The notes beneath the pieces are model-generated. The model saw only the letters and a program-made list of their open reading frames with translations. It had not been told where the DNA came from and did not search any database. This document shows, piece by piece, positions 8,043 to 16,277 of a DNA stretch of 64,000 nucleotides (the first letter of the stretch is position 1; each line of letters begins with the position of its first letter). The stretch spans positions 248,001-312,000 of the forward strand of contig NZ_BMVW01000007.1 in the NCBI RefSeq assembly GCF_014650915.1, written 5' to 3'. The translations under genes were made by a program, and so were the position numbers. The stretch comes from Streptomyces poonensis (GTDB lineage: Bacteria; Actinomycetota; Actinomycetes; Streptomycetales; Streptomycetaceae).

Positions 8043-8543
8043 TCAGGGTTTCTGGGCCGGGTCGACGATGCGTACGCCGAAGTGGGCGCTGAGGGCTTCG
8101 CAGGCGCGGCAGGGGGCGGCGAAGCTGCCGTGCAGGGGGTCGCCGTCCTCGCGGATGCGGCGGGCGGTGAGTTTGGCGTGTTTGAGTGCTTTGCGGGCCT
8201 CGCCGTTGGTCATGGGCCTGCGGGAGGCGCGTTTGCTGCGGGTGGCGTCGACGGCCGTGATGTGGCGGGAGATGAGGATGGCCTCGGCGCAGCGGCCGGT
8301 GAAACGGTCGCGCCGGTCGGCGGCGAGGGAGTCCAGGAAGTCCTGGACGAGGGGGTGGAGGGAGGGCGGCGTGTCGCTGCGGGCGGCGGTGCCGGTGAGG
8401 GTGGCGCCGCGTACGGAGAGGGCGGCGGCGACGGTGGGAAGTATGCCGTCGCGGCGGTGAAGGAGGGCGGGAGCGTGTGGTGCCTCGGCGGCGCTCCAGC
8501 CGACCCGGGGGTCGCCAAGTGCGTTCGTCTGTGTTGCGTTCAT
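8043..8543 (-). CDS. YwqJ-type deaminase (polymorphic-toxin family)
   Basis: A 166-residue protein with the complete zinc deaminase signature: Cys85-Ala86-Glu87 in GRCAEAILIS and Pro144-Cys145-x-x-Cys148 in PCRACEALSAHFGV. This is the CAE/PCxxC pattern of the YwqJ-like deaminases described among bacterial toxins. I see no signal peptide, WXG100, LXG or RHS delivery region, so it appears to be a free-standing intracellular protein. ATG 8543 is preferred to ATG 8552 because the GGGAGGGG ribosome site lies directly against the latter and 9 bases before the former. The SUKH-3 gene follows 101 bases downstream. Its substrate (nucleic acid, nucleotide or other) is unknown. Confidence 0.85.
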   Translation of the reverse strand: MNATQTNALGDPRVGWSAAEAPHAPALLHRRDGILPTVAAALSVRGATLTGTAARSDTPPSLHPLVQDFLDSLAADRRDRFTGRCAEAILISRHITAVDATRSKRASRRPMTNGEARKALKHAKLTARRIREDGDPLHGSFAAPCRACEALSAHFGVRIVDPAQKP

Positions 8544-8787
8544 GGTTGTCATCCCCTCCCTGTCATCCCCACGACAGCGGACACAGACTGCCAAACGCCG
8601 TGGCTGAAGCGGAAGCTGGGTCCGTTCGACACGCCCGGGCTTGGCCACTCCGTCACCGCGAGGTGACGGCTGGTCACGGAAGCGGAGCTCCGGTGACCGG
8701 TGTCGCCGTACCGCTTAGGCTGTCGGCAACCGCGATCGATCCAGCGATCCACCACAGCCGTACAGAATGCCGCAGGGGGCAACCGCC

Positions 8788-9777
8788 ATGACGACAGGTC
8801 GGCTCGGGCAGCGAGCCGCGCCGCCGAACGCGGCCTACGCCGGGCAGGTCGTGCAGTTCCCGGATCCGGTCCGGGCCGCGCGTCATCCGAGGGGTGTGCG
8901 TGTTGACGCGCATGGTTTCCCGGATTTCTCGCCGTACGCGCGTGCCGCCGCGGAGATCGCCGATCCCCCGGAAGGGTTCGGGGTCGACGAGTTGAGGTTG
9001 ACGGATTATGTGTCGGCGAACGCCGCGCTGGCGGCGTCCGGTCATGAACTGTGGGACACGATCCCGTCGGTGGCGACTCCGCACGGCTGGACCTGGCACC
9101 ACGTCGTGGGGAGCCGGCGGCTGGAGCTGGTCCCGGTCGAGGTGAAGGCGTTGCTGCGGCACCACGGTGGGGTGGCGACGGCGGCGGTCGATCAGGGCAA
9201 GCGGGGTACGCGGCCGTTGCAGGACACCCGGCCGGCGCACTTCGGGCTGCCGAAGTCGCTGGTGTCGGTGACGGAGCAGCAGGTGCTGGCCGTGGAGGAG
9301 GACCTGGGGTACCGGCTTCCGGGGGCGTACCGGTCGTTCCTGAAGGCGGCGGGCGGGTGCGCTCCGGTGGGGGTCGCCCTGGACGCCGAGCTGGGGCTGC
9401 TGGTGGACCAGCCGTTCTTCACGGTGCGGGACGAGGCGGCGGTCAACGACCTCGTGTACGTCAACAAGTGTCTGCGGGACCATCTGACGAAGGACTACCT
9501 GGGTGTGGCCTTCGTACAGGGCGGTCTGCTGACCGTGAAGGTGCGGGGCGACCGGGCGGGGTCGGTGTGGTTCTGCGCGTACGACGACGCCCGTGACGTG
9601 GATGCCTCGTGGACGCCGGCCGAGCGGGTGGAGCGGCTGCTGCTGCCGTGCGGTGACGACTTCGACGCCTTCCTGGCTCGGCTCGCGGGCAATCCGCCGG
9701 AGCTGGAGACCGTGGCGAACCTGATGGTGGACGGTGGCTTCGCGCGTGCCGTGCCCGTCTCTTCGATGGGGGAGTGA
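8788..9777 (+). CDS. WHH-type nuclease domain fused to SUKH (SMI1/KNR4) domain
   Basis: A 329-residue protein. Residues 70-130 contain LTDYVSANAALAASG, then WTWHHVVGSRRLELVP with Trp103-His104-His105, and ALLRHHGGVA. This is the arrangement of the WHH branch of HNH/Endonuclease VII toxins (W-H-H, a LVP turn, then H-GG). From residue 160, VSVTEQQVLAVEEDLGYRLP and YRSFLKAAGG begin a SMI1/KNR4 (SUKH-1) immunity domain. Toxin-like and antidote-like domains thus share one chain, without a secretion signal. ATG 8788 has CAGGGGG about 8 bases upstream; ATG 8767 has none. It overlaps the region of the next gene's possible GTG start, implying an operon. Confidence 0.82.
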   Translation: MTTGRLGQRAAPPNAAYAGQVVQFPDPVRAARHPRGVRVDAHGFPDFSPYARAAAEIADPPEGFGVDELRLTDYVSANAALAASGHELWDTIPSVATPHGWTWHHVVGSRRLELVPVEVKALLRHHGGVATAAVDQGKRGTRPLQDTRPAHFGLPKSLVSVTEQQVLAVEEDLGYRLPGAYRSFLKAAGGCAPVGVALDAELGLLVDQPFFTVRDEAAVNDLVYVNKCLRDHLTKDYLGVAFVQGGLLTVKVRGDRAGSVWFCAYDDARDVDASWTPAERVERLLLPCGDDFDAFLARLAGNPPELETVANLMVDGGFARAVPVSSMGE

Positions 9778-9785
9778 GCGTCGCG

Positions 9786-12518
9786 ATGGTGACCTTCGCG
9801 CAGGCGCAGGAGCGTGCGGAAGAGTGGATCAACGGGGACGTGCCTGGTTACCAGCACCGTGAGGTGCGGGTGCGGGAGTTCGAGCTGGGGTTCGTGGTGT
9901 GGGCCGAGGACCGGGCGGACGGTCCGCGGTCGGAGGGCGGTGCGCAGCGGCTGGTGATCGCCCGGGACAGCGGTGAGGCCACACTGTGGCCGGGGCTGCC
10001 GGTGGGTGAGGTGATCCGGCGGTACGAGGAGGAGTACGGCCGTACGGACGCCGTCCCGGCGCCGGCGGCACCGAAGCCTCCTGCCCGGGTGGATCTGAAC
10101 CAGACGTCGTTCCTGCTGACTCCGCCGGAGTGGTTGCAGGAGGCGGCCGACAAGCTGGGAATTCCGGATCGCCGGGCGGGTGCGTCCGAGGGTGGGGGCG
10201 GCGGGCCGGGCGACGCCACGCGGTGGCCCGCCGCGGGCGGGACCGGCGAGGTGCGGGACGCGGTTCCGCGGGACGGTTCGCCGCAGGACGCGGTTCTGCG
10301 GGATGCGGTTCTGCGGGATGCGGTTCCGCAGGGTGCGGTTCCGCGGGATGCGTCGCCCCAGGGAGACGCATCGTCGCGGGATGCGTCGTCGCAGGCCGGG
10401 TCTCCTCAGGCCGGGTCTCCGCCGGCCGGGACGCCGCAGGCGGGGTCGCCAGGGGACAGCCTGCCGGGGGTGCCCGCCGGGGCGACGCCGTGGGCGGGGA
10501 CGGACACGAACGCCGGTGCCGAGGAGGACCGTTCGGTGCCCCTGCCGGAGACCGTGTTCGCGTCGCAGTTGAGCGAGTCGGGGCCGGAGTCGGGGTCGGA
10601 GCCGGAGCAGGGACCGGCGCCGGAGCTGGTCTCGGACGCGGTTCCGGTTGTGGATCCGGCCCCGGTCCAGGCCCCGGTCCAGGCCCCGGCCCCGGTCCAG
10701 GGCCTGGCCCCTGACGAGGGACTTACTCCGCCCGGGGCGATGCCGGATGCCGCCACCGGTGCTTCCCTGGGGGGTGCGGGCGCCGCTGCGGGTGCGCCTG
10801 CGCCGGGGACTCCCGCTGCGGGTACGCCCGCTCCGGGGACTCCCGCTCCGGGAACTCCCTTTTTCGGTACGTCCGCTCCCGGTGAGCCGCAGGGCACGTC
10901 GGCGCGGCCGGGCAGTATGCCTCCGCCGTCCGGCCCGGGTGCTCCGGGCACTCCGGCGGGCGGGTACGTGCCGACGCAGCTCGTCTCCCAGCTCGGTCCG
11001 CAGGATCCCGAGGGCACGAACGGCGGCCCCGCGGTCCTGAATGCGCCGCAGCAGCCTCCGGCGCCTCCCGGCCCGCCGGGCGTTCCGCAGCCTCCGGGAC
11101 CTCCGGGGCCTCCGGCGCCTCCGACCGGTACGCCTGCGGGTGGTGTGCACCATGCGCCGACGATGCTGGCGGGTCCCCCGGTCGGCCACCCGGGCGCGCA
11201 TCAGCCACCGGGTGCCCCCGGTGTGCCCGGTGCGCCGGGCACTCCCGGGTCCGTCCACCAGGCCGAGACCGTGCTGGCCGGCCCCCCGGTCGCCGGCCCG
11301 CATGCGCCCGGCGTCCCGCAGCCGCCCGGCCCGCCCGGCCCGCCCGGTCCGCCCGGTCCGCCCGCTTCTTCCGGTCCCCCTGTCCCGCCTGCCTCTCCCG
11401 GCGCGCCCGGTATGCCTGGTATGCCTCCGGGCGTGCCGCCGCAGGCCGTGCCCGGGCAGCCCCCGGCCGCTGCTCCGGTCTCCGCCCCGATCTCCGCTCC
11501 GGTCTCAGCCCCGGCGTACGGCTATCCGCAGCAGCCCGCCGGGCAGCCGACCGTCGGTCCGGGTTACCAGGCGGTGCTGCGGTTCCGCGCGCCGGACGGC
11601 TCCGAGCAGCAGGTGATCCGGCGGTCCGCGCCGGGCATGCCGCATCCGGAGTGGCAGATCTTCCATGAGCTGCGCGGTCTGAACGTCCCGCCGGAGGCGG
11701 TTCTGGAGCTGCACACGGAGCTGGAGTCGTGCGAGCTGCCGGGCGCCTACTGTGCGCGGATGATCCGTGAGCAGTGGCCGAACGCGCGCATCACGTCCAT
11801 CGCGCCGTACGGCACCGATCACGCCTCGCGGCAGCAGGGCATGGCCCAGCTGCTGGCGCACCAGGGGGAGTTGCACGAGGTGGCCGACGGCCCGGCGCGG
11901 CCGGCGCCGGTGCGGGCGCCGCTGCCGCCGGTGCAGCCCGCGCCGCTGGTCCCGCCGGAGGGCGTCGCGCAGGAGCTGGGTGCGGCGTTCGGTCCGGGGA
12001 TCTTCCGGTTCGACCAGCAGGCCGTGGCCAGGCAGGGTGTGCCGCCGATCGTGGCGCACACGCTGGTGGTGGCCGGACTGCCCGTCGACATGGGTCCGTT
12101 CTTCTGGGCGCAGGCGCAGCCGGGGCGGCCGGTGCCGACGCTGGCGGAGCTGGCGCAGGAGCGGGGTGTCCAGCCGGCTCCGGACGCGGGCTCGTACCTG
12201 GTCGTGGGCAGTGACTTCGGCAAGGCGCTCTGTGTGCAGTACGGGACGGCGCACATCGTGGCCGTGCCCGTGGAGGCCGGGCCGGGCGGTGCTCCGGTGC
12301 CGCCGCAGTTCGTGAACACGGGGCTGCCCGAGTTCCAGCGCTGTCTGGCGTTGCTGGGCCGGATGTGGCGGCTGCGGTACGGGCTGAACCAGGAGCAGGC
12401 GGGCCGCTGGACCGTCGACTTCCAGGCGCAGCTGGCCGCGCTGGACCCGGCGGCGCTCGGTTCGCCGGAGAGCTGGTGGTCGGTGCTGCTGGAGCAGATG
12501 TGGGACGGGCTGCTGTGA
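9786..12518 (+). CDS. Imm35 / long Pro-Gly linker / deaminase / SUKH fusion protein
   Basis: A 910-residue mosaic. Residues 1-85 (AQERAEEWINGD, FVVWAEDRA, GEATLWPGLPVGEVIRRYEEEYG) look like the Imm35/YrhB immunity domain. Residues 90-590 are low-complexity Pro/Gly/Ala/Val, with DNA repeats around 10260-10350. Residues 593-690 resemble an XOO_2897-type deaminase: VLRFRAPDG, His643-Thr-Glu645 and Cys649...Cys656 in ESCELPGAYC. Residues 728-908 look SUKH-4/5-like (FGPGIFRF, PDAGSYLVVGSDFG, and a Trp-rich end). ATG 9786 has GGAG 11 bases upstream; an in-frame GTG at 9774 overlaps the previous stop but has no ribosome site. No secretion signal is visible. It may be a self-neutralised deaminase or a scaffold that captures partners through the linker. 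Confidence 0.85.
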   Translation: MVTFAQAQERAEEWINGDVPGYQHREVRVREFELGFVVWAEDRADGPRSEGGAQRLVIARDSGEATLWPGLPVGEVIRRYEEEYGRTDAVPAPAAPKPPARVDLNQTSFLLTPPEWLQEAADKLGIPDRRAGASEGGGGGPGDATRWPAAGGTGEVRDAVPRDGSPQDAVLRDAVLRDAVPQGAVPRDASPQGDASSRDASSQAGSPQAGSPPAGTPQAGSPGDSLPGVPAGATPWAGTDTNAGAEEDRSVPLPETVFASQLSESGPESGSEPEQGPAPELVSDAVPVVDPAPVQAPVQAPAPVQGLAPDEGLTPPGAMPDAATGASLGGAGAAAGAPAPGTPAAGTPAPGTPAPGTPFFGTSAPGEPQGTSARPGSMPPPSGPGAPGTPAGGYVPTQLVSQLGPQDPEGTNGGPAVLNAPQQPPAPPGPPGVPQPPGPPGPPAPPTGTPAGGVHHAPTMLAGPPVGHPGAHQPPGAPGVPGAPGTPGSVHQAETVLAGPPVAGPHAPGVPQPPGPPGPPGPPGPPASSGPPVPPASPGAPGMPGMPPGVPPQAVPGQPPAAAPVSAPISAPVSAPAYGYPQQPAGQPTVGPGYQAVLRFRAPDGSEQQVIRRSAPGMPHPEWQIFHELRGLNVPPEAVLELHTELESCELPGAYCARMIREQWPNARITSIAPYGTDHASRQQGMAQLLAHQGELHEVADGPARPAPVRAPLPPVQPAPLVPPEGVAQELGAAFGPGIFRFDQQAVARQGVPPIVAHTLVVAGLPVDMGPFFWAQAQPGRPVPTLAELAQERGVQPAPDAGSYLVVGSDFGKALCVQYGTAHIVAVPVEAGPGGAPVPPQFVNTGLPEFQRCLALLGRMWRLRYGLNQEQAGRWTVDFQAQLAALDPAALGSPESWWSVLLEQMWDGLL
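10258..10354 (+). repeat. Minisatellite inside the mosaic toxin/immunity gene
   Basis: Imperfect copies of GATGCGGTTCYGCGG, about 15 bp, encode a DAVLR/DAVPR/DAVPQ series. Such arrays expand and contract by slippage, so linker length is expected to differ between strains. Confidence 0.75.
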
Positions 12519-12558
12519 TGCGTCGCTCCGACGCGTCATTCTGTCGCGCCGTTCTGAC

Positions 12559-12595
12559 GCGGAGCGCTGCGGCGGAGCGCTGACGCGGAGCGCTG
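12559..12595 (+). repeat. 13-bp tandem repeat, three copies
   Basis: GCGGAGCGCTG occurs at 12559, 12572 and 12585, an exact 13-base period. AGCGCT is itself palindromic, so each copy could also be half of a hairpin. It lies in the 335-base gap downstream of the mosaic toxin/immunity gene. Confidence 0.8.
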
Positions 12596-12634
12596 AGGGG
12601 CTCCCCGTGCCGCATCCGTTCCTCACCCGTTAGG

Positions 12635-12668
12635 GGGCCGGGCCGGTCATACGACCGGCCCGGCCCTT
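12635..12668 (+). terminator. Strong hairpin terminator
   Basis: A perfect 14-bp G/C stem (12635-12648 with 12653-12666) with loop ATAC, then TT. It probably ends the transcript of the two plus-strand fusion genes. In the rest of the gap to 12853 I see no gene; the promoter of the coiled-coil gene must lie there. Confidence 0.8.
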
Positions 12669-12853
12669 CGGCGTTGTGCCCCTAGCCGTGTACCCCCTTC
12701 GTGTGTGCCCGTCCGCCGTTACCCGCAGGCGGAGTGTCGCGTTATGGACACTTCCGTCTGATCCACCAAGATGTGCGCGACTTGTCGTTGTTCAGCGGGT
12801 CGCGGTCGTCATGGTCGTCATGTGGTGTGGGTACGGCGGAGAGGGGTCCAGGG

Positions 12854-13738
12854 ATGAGCGGCGAGCCGTTGGCGCGGTACGGCTTCGGGGTCGTACGGCG
12901 CGGTTACCGTCCCGAGCAGGTCGACGCGTACGAGGCGGCCCTCTCCGCGGAGCGGGACGCGGCGTGGGAGCGGGCCGCGCGGCTGACCGTGCTGGCCAGG
13001 GAGATGGAGGAGGACGCGGTCCGGCTGCGGGAGACCGTGGCGCGGCTGGCCCCGCAGACGTACGAGGCGCTCGGCGGGCGGGCCCGGGAGATCTTCGAGC
13101 TGGGTGTGGAGCAGGCCGGGGCGGTGCGGGCGGACGCCCGCCGGGAGTCCGAGGGGGCCGCCGAGGAGGCGGAGGCGGAGGGGAACCGGGTGCGGGAGGC
13201 CGCGCGGGCGTACGCCGACGGGGTGCGCGCGGAGGCGGACGACTGGGCGCGTCAGGTGCTGCTCGCGGCGCGGGCCGAGGCGGACGACGTACGGATCGCG
13301 GCGCGGCGCGAGGTGAAGGAGAACCGGGGCGAGGCGCTGGCCAGGTTGCGGGAGGTGCGGGAGCGCACGGAGGAGCTGCTCGGCGAGCAGGAGGCGGAGC
13401 ACGCGGAGCGGTGGGCGCGGGCGGAGCGCGAGGAGGCCGAACGGGCCGCCGCGCTGGAGGCCCGTCACACGGAGCTCGTGGAGCGTGCGGAGGCCGCCTT
13501 CGCCGAGGCCAGGCGTGCTTTCGCCGACGCGGAGGAGTCCGCCGCGCAGCTCCAGGCCGAGGCCGAGGCCCGGGCGGCGGAGCTGGTCGCCGGGGCCCGG
13601 GTCCGGGAGGACCGGATCGCCCGGGAGACGGACCGGGTACTGCGCGAGCACGGCGAGCGGGAGGACAACGTGCGTGCTCACATGGATCACATCCGGGCGA
13701 GTCTGACGTCTCTGACGGGGAACGCGCCGGTGGAGTGA
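12854..13738 (+). CDS. DivIVA-like coiled-coil protein
   Basis: A 294-residue, very Glu/Arg/Ala-rich protein. The start (YGFGVVRRGYRPEQVDAYEAALSAERD) matches the DivIVA-type N-terminal pattern 'F..V.RGY...QVD.fl', and the rest is nearly continuous heptad coiled coil. In Streptomyces such proteins (FilP, Scy and the so-called cellulose-binding family) form cytoskeletal or polarity filaments at hyphal tips. Annotators often label these 'cellulose-binding', which the sequence does not support. ATG 12854 follows GGAGAGGGGTCCAGGG. It appears monocistronic, with a terminator upstream and its own gap. The exact paralogue class is not certain. Confidence 0.8.
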   Translation: MSGEPLARYGFGVVRRGYRPEQVDAYEAALSAERDAAWERAARLTVLAREMEEDAVRLRETVARLAPQTYEALGGRAREIFELGVEQAGAVRADARRESEGAAEEAEAEGNRVREAARAYADGVRAEADDWARQVLLAARAEADDVRIAARREVKENRGEALARLREVRERTEELLGEQEAEHAERWARAEREEAERAAALEARHTELVERAEAAFAEARRAFADAEESAAQLQAEAEARAAELVAGARVREDRIARETDRVLREHGEREDNVRAHMDHIRASLTSLTGNAPVE

Positions 13739-13848
13739 CGGGGTTGCCGGCTCCGTACCGGTCGGCCGGGCACCGGGTGCCTGTGGGAGGCGTGGTGCGT
13801 CATCATGTCTGTGAGGCGGATGTGACCCGGGTGTGAGGGCGGACGGCG

Positions 13849-14238
13849 ATGAGTGAGATACGTGAGGCTGTTCCGCCTCGGCAGGTGCGCGCGGCTCAAC
13901 TGCTTCTGCTTTCCCTGGCGTTCGTCGGGGTGGTGGTCCTGCTCGCCCTGCAGGACGGGCTCACGTATCACGGGATGGGTGAACTGCTGGCGCCCTGGCT
14001 CCTCGTGTGGGTGTGCGCGCTGCTCGCTGTCACGTACGACGGCAGGGCGCGGGGCGGGGTCCGTATGACGACCATCGTGCTGATGGTGTTCGTCGTCGTC
14101 GGATCGCTCGACCAGGTCTTCGGCGCGGAGGATCCCGCCGCGTTCGTGGACGCGGCGTTGCGGGTCGCACTCGGGCTGCCGGCAGTGGTGCTGCTGTTCC
14201 TCCCGGAGGCCAGGGACTGGTTCGAACGGGAGAGGTGA
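13849..14238 (+). CDS. Small integral membrane protein
   Basis: A 129-residue protein with four hydrophobic helices: about 17-35 (LLLLSLAFVGVVVLLAL), 46-62 (LLAPWLLVWVCALLAV), 73-90 (MTTIVLMVFVVVGSLDQ) and 105-118 (LRVALGLPAVVLLFL). It ends in a charged tail, RDWFERER. The ATG has GAGGGCGG upstream. It converges on the MFS gene. I recognise no family and infer no function beyond membrane location. Confidence 0.75.
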   Translation: MSEIREAVPPRQVRAAQLLLLSLAFVGVVVLLALQDGLTYHGMGELLAPWLLVWVCALLAVTYDGRARGGVRMTTIVLMVFVVVGSLDQVFGAEDPAAFVDAALRVALGLPAVVLLFLPEARDWFERER

Positions 14239-14317
14239 CGAAGTCCGCCGGTCTGCCGGCGAACGGGAGGTCCGGTGGCGCCGGGGGCCTGCTGCTTCTG
14301 GCCGTACTGCGCGGTGC

Positions 14318-15814
14318 TCAGTCCTTCAGGACCGGGAAGCGGCGCGGCGCCAGCGTCAGCAGGACCAGGAACGCCAGCGCCGCCGCGCCCGCCGCGCCCA
14401 GGTAGACCGCGTGGACCGCGTCGGCGACCGCCCGCCGTACGGGTTCCGTGGCCGTGCCCGCGTCCAGCCCCTGCGTCACCGAGTCGAGGTCGTGGGAACC
14501 GCCGAGCCGCGCGGCCAGCACTCCGTTGGCGACGGCGCCGAAGACCGCCGCGCCGACCGTCTGGCCGGTCTGGCGGCAGAAGAGGATCGAGGCGGTGGCG
14601 GTGCCGCGTTCCGCCCAGTCGACCGTCGACTGCACGCCCACGATGAGTGGGAGCTGGAAGAGGCCGAGGGCCGCGCCGAGGAGCAGCATCAGCAGGGCCG
14701 GCTGCCAGGCCTCGCCGGGGTAGGGGAGGAAGGGGAAGGCCAGGAGCAGGAGGGCGGCGGTGCCCATGCCCAGGATCGCCGTGTCGCGGAAGCCGATCCG
14801 GCGGTAGACGTGCTGGCTGAGCGCCGCCGATATCGGCCAGCTCAGGGTCCAGACGGAGAGGACGAATCCGGCCGTGATGGGGTCCAGGTCCAGGACCGCT
14901 TGCGCGTAGGTGGGGAGGAAGACCGTCGGGGCCACCATCATCAGGCCGAGGGCGCCGAGGGCCAGGTTGACCGCGGCGATCGTACGGCGGTGCCACACCC
15001 AGCCGGGGATGATCGGTTCGGCGGCCCTGCGTTCGATCACCACGACCGCGGCGGCCAGGGCCAGGCCCGTACCGAAGAGCGCGAGTGACGGGCCCGACAG
15101 CCAGTCCCAGGCGACCCCGCCCTGTACCAGCGCCGTCAGCAGCACGCTGCCGCAGAGGAAGACCGCGAGAGCGCCCGCCCAGTCGATGCGGGGACGCGGG
15201 GCCGCTGTCCTGCGCTGGGGTTCGTGCAGGTGGCGGGCGAGGAGCCAGAGCGCCACCGCTCCTACCGGGAGGTTGATGAGGAAGATCCAGCGCCAGTCCG
15301 CGTACGCCGCCAGCAGTCCGCCGACCGCGGGGCCGGCGACCGCCGACGTGGCCCACACCGTGGAGAGCCTGGCCTGGATCCTGGGGCGTTCCTTCAGCGG
15401 GTAGAGGTCGGCCGCCAGGGTCTGGACCGTGCCCTGCAGGGCGCCGCCGCCCAGGCCCTGGACGATGCGGAAGGCGATCAGCGAGGCCATGTTCCAGGCG
15501 AGGGCGCAGAGCAGGGAGCCGAGCAGGAACAGTGCGGCGCCCGCGATCAGCACCGGTTTGCGGCCGAAGGTGTCGGAGAGCTTGCCGTAGACGGGCAGGG
15601 TGACCGTCACGGCCAGCAGATAGCCGGAGAACAGCCAGGAGAAGATCGAGAAGCCGCCGAGGTCGGCGACGATCTGCGGGACGGCGGTCGAGACGATCGT
15701 GCCGTCCAGCGCGGCCAGGGCCATGGCGAGCATGAGCGCGGCGACCACGGCCCCGCGTCTGGCGGTCCCGGTGCGCTGTGCGGTGTCGCGTGTCGCCGGT
15801 CTCGTGTCGCCCAC
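14318..15814 (-). CDS. MFS exporter, DHA2 (EmrB/QacA) family
   Basis: A 498-residue protein predicted to have 14 membrane helices, exporting drugs or small molecules by proton antiport. Family marks are LAALDGTIVSTAVPQIVADLGG in the first helix region, GKLSDTFGRKPVL after helix 2 and the motif-C-like GPAVGGLLAAYADWRWIFLINLP in helix 5. GTG 15814 is chosen over GTG 15835 because GGGGAAAGG lies 6 bases before it. No regulator gene adjoins. The promoter region is shared with the divergent ABC operon across a 463-base gap. The substrate cannot be inferred. Confidence 0.92.
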   Translation of the reverse strand: MGDTRPATRDTAQRTGTARRGAVVAALMLAMALAALDGTIVSTAVPQIVADLGGFSIFSWLFSGYLLAVTVTLPVYGKLSDTFGRKPVLIAGAALFLLGSLLCALAWNMASLIAFRIVQGLGGGALQGTVQTLAADLYPLKERPRIQARLSTVWATSAVAGPAVGGLLAAYADWRWIFLINLPVGAVALWLLARHLHEPQRRTAAPRPRIDWAGALAVFLCGSVLLTALVQGGVAWDWLSGPSLALFGTGLALAAAVVVIERRAAEPIIPGWVWHRRTIAAVNLALGALGLMMVAPTVFLPTYAQAVLDLDPITAGFVLSVWTLSWPISAALSQHVYRRIGFRDTAILGMGTAALLLLAFPFLPYPGEAWQPALLMLLLGAALGLFQLPLIVGVQSTVDWAERGTATASILFCRQTGQTVGAAVFGAVANGVLAARLGGSHDLDSVTQGLDAGTATEPVRRAVADAVHAVYLGAAGAAALAFLVLLTLAPRRFPVLKD

Positions 15815-15927
15815 CGGAATCCTTTCCCCCTGCACTCATCGGCCGCCGACAGCTTGCCACTTGAGCCTCCCGCAGGGGGAGGGTGGACGCTGGGTGGGCC
15901 GGTGGGCGGAGGGAACCCTGAGATCCG

Positions 15928-15945
15928 CTCCACCTGTCGGTGGAG
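15928..15945. promoter_or_regulatory. Inverted repeat in the MFS/ABC divergent region
   Basis: CTCCACC (15928-15934) and GGTGGAG (15939-15945) form a perfect 7-bp inverted repeat with a 4-base spacer. The 463-base gap (15815-16277) between the divergent MFS and ABC genes holds no convincing gene. The repeat is a candidate operator for either side. Confidence 0.4.
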
Positions 15946-16277
15946 ACCCTTAGGGGTATCTCCGTACTACGGACCGGGGAGGGTTCGTCCCGCCGGAGGA
16001 CGAGCCGGGGGCGACATCGTCCTTAGCCTGTCCTTACGTCGCTGGGGAGCGGTCGGCACGTACGGGGGTCGTACGGACCGCAGGTCGGGGGGTGGGGTTA
16101 TCCCCAGCAGAAGACGGGGTCCGGCACCAGCGCGGCGGACCGTCCTCGGACGCCAGACTCGTCGATGTACCGAGCACGCCACGTCCGACGTCCTGCGTGG
16201 GACCGCTTCCTTGCTTCGCATCCATACCGAAGTGACGACTTCTCGTATCCGTCACTGACCGACTTAGGAGACATACC

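Noticed and set aside
7261..12853. Possible prophage or transposon origin of the toxin/immunity cluster
   Set aside because: No transposase, integrase, terminal repeats or clear GC drop; codon use matches the core genes.
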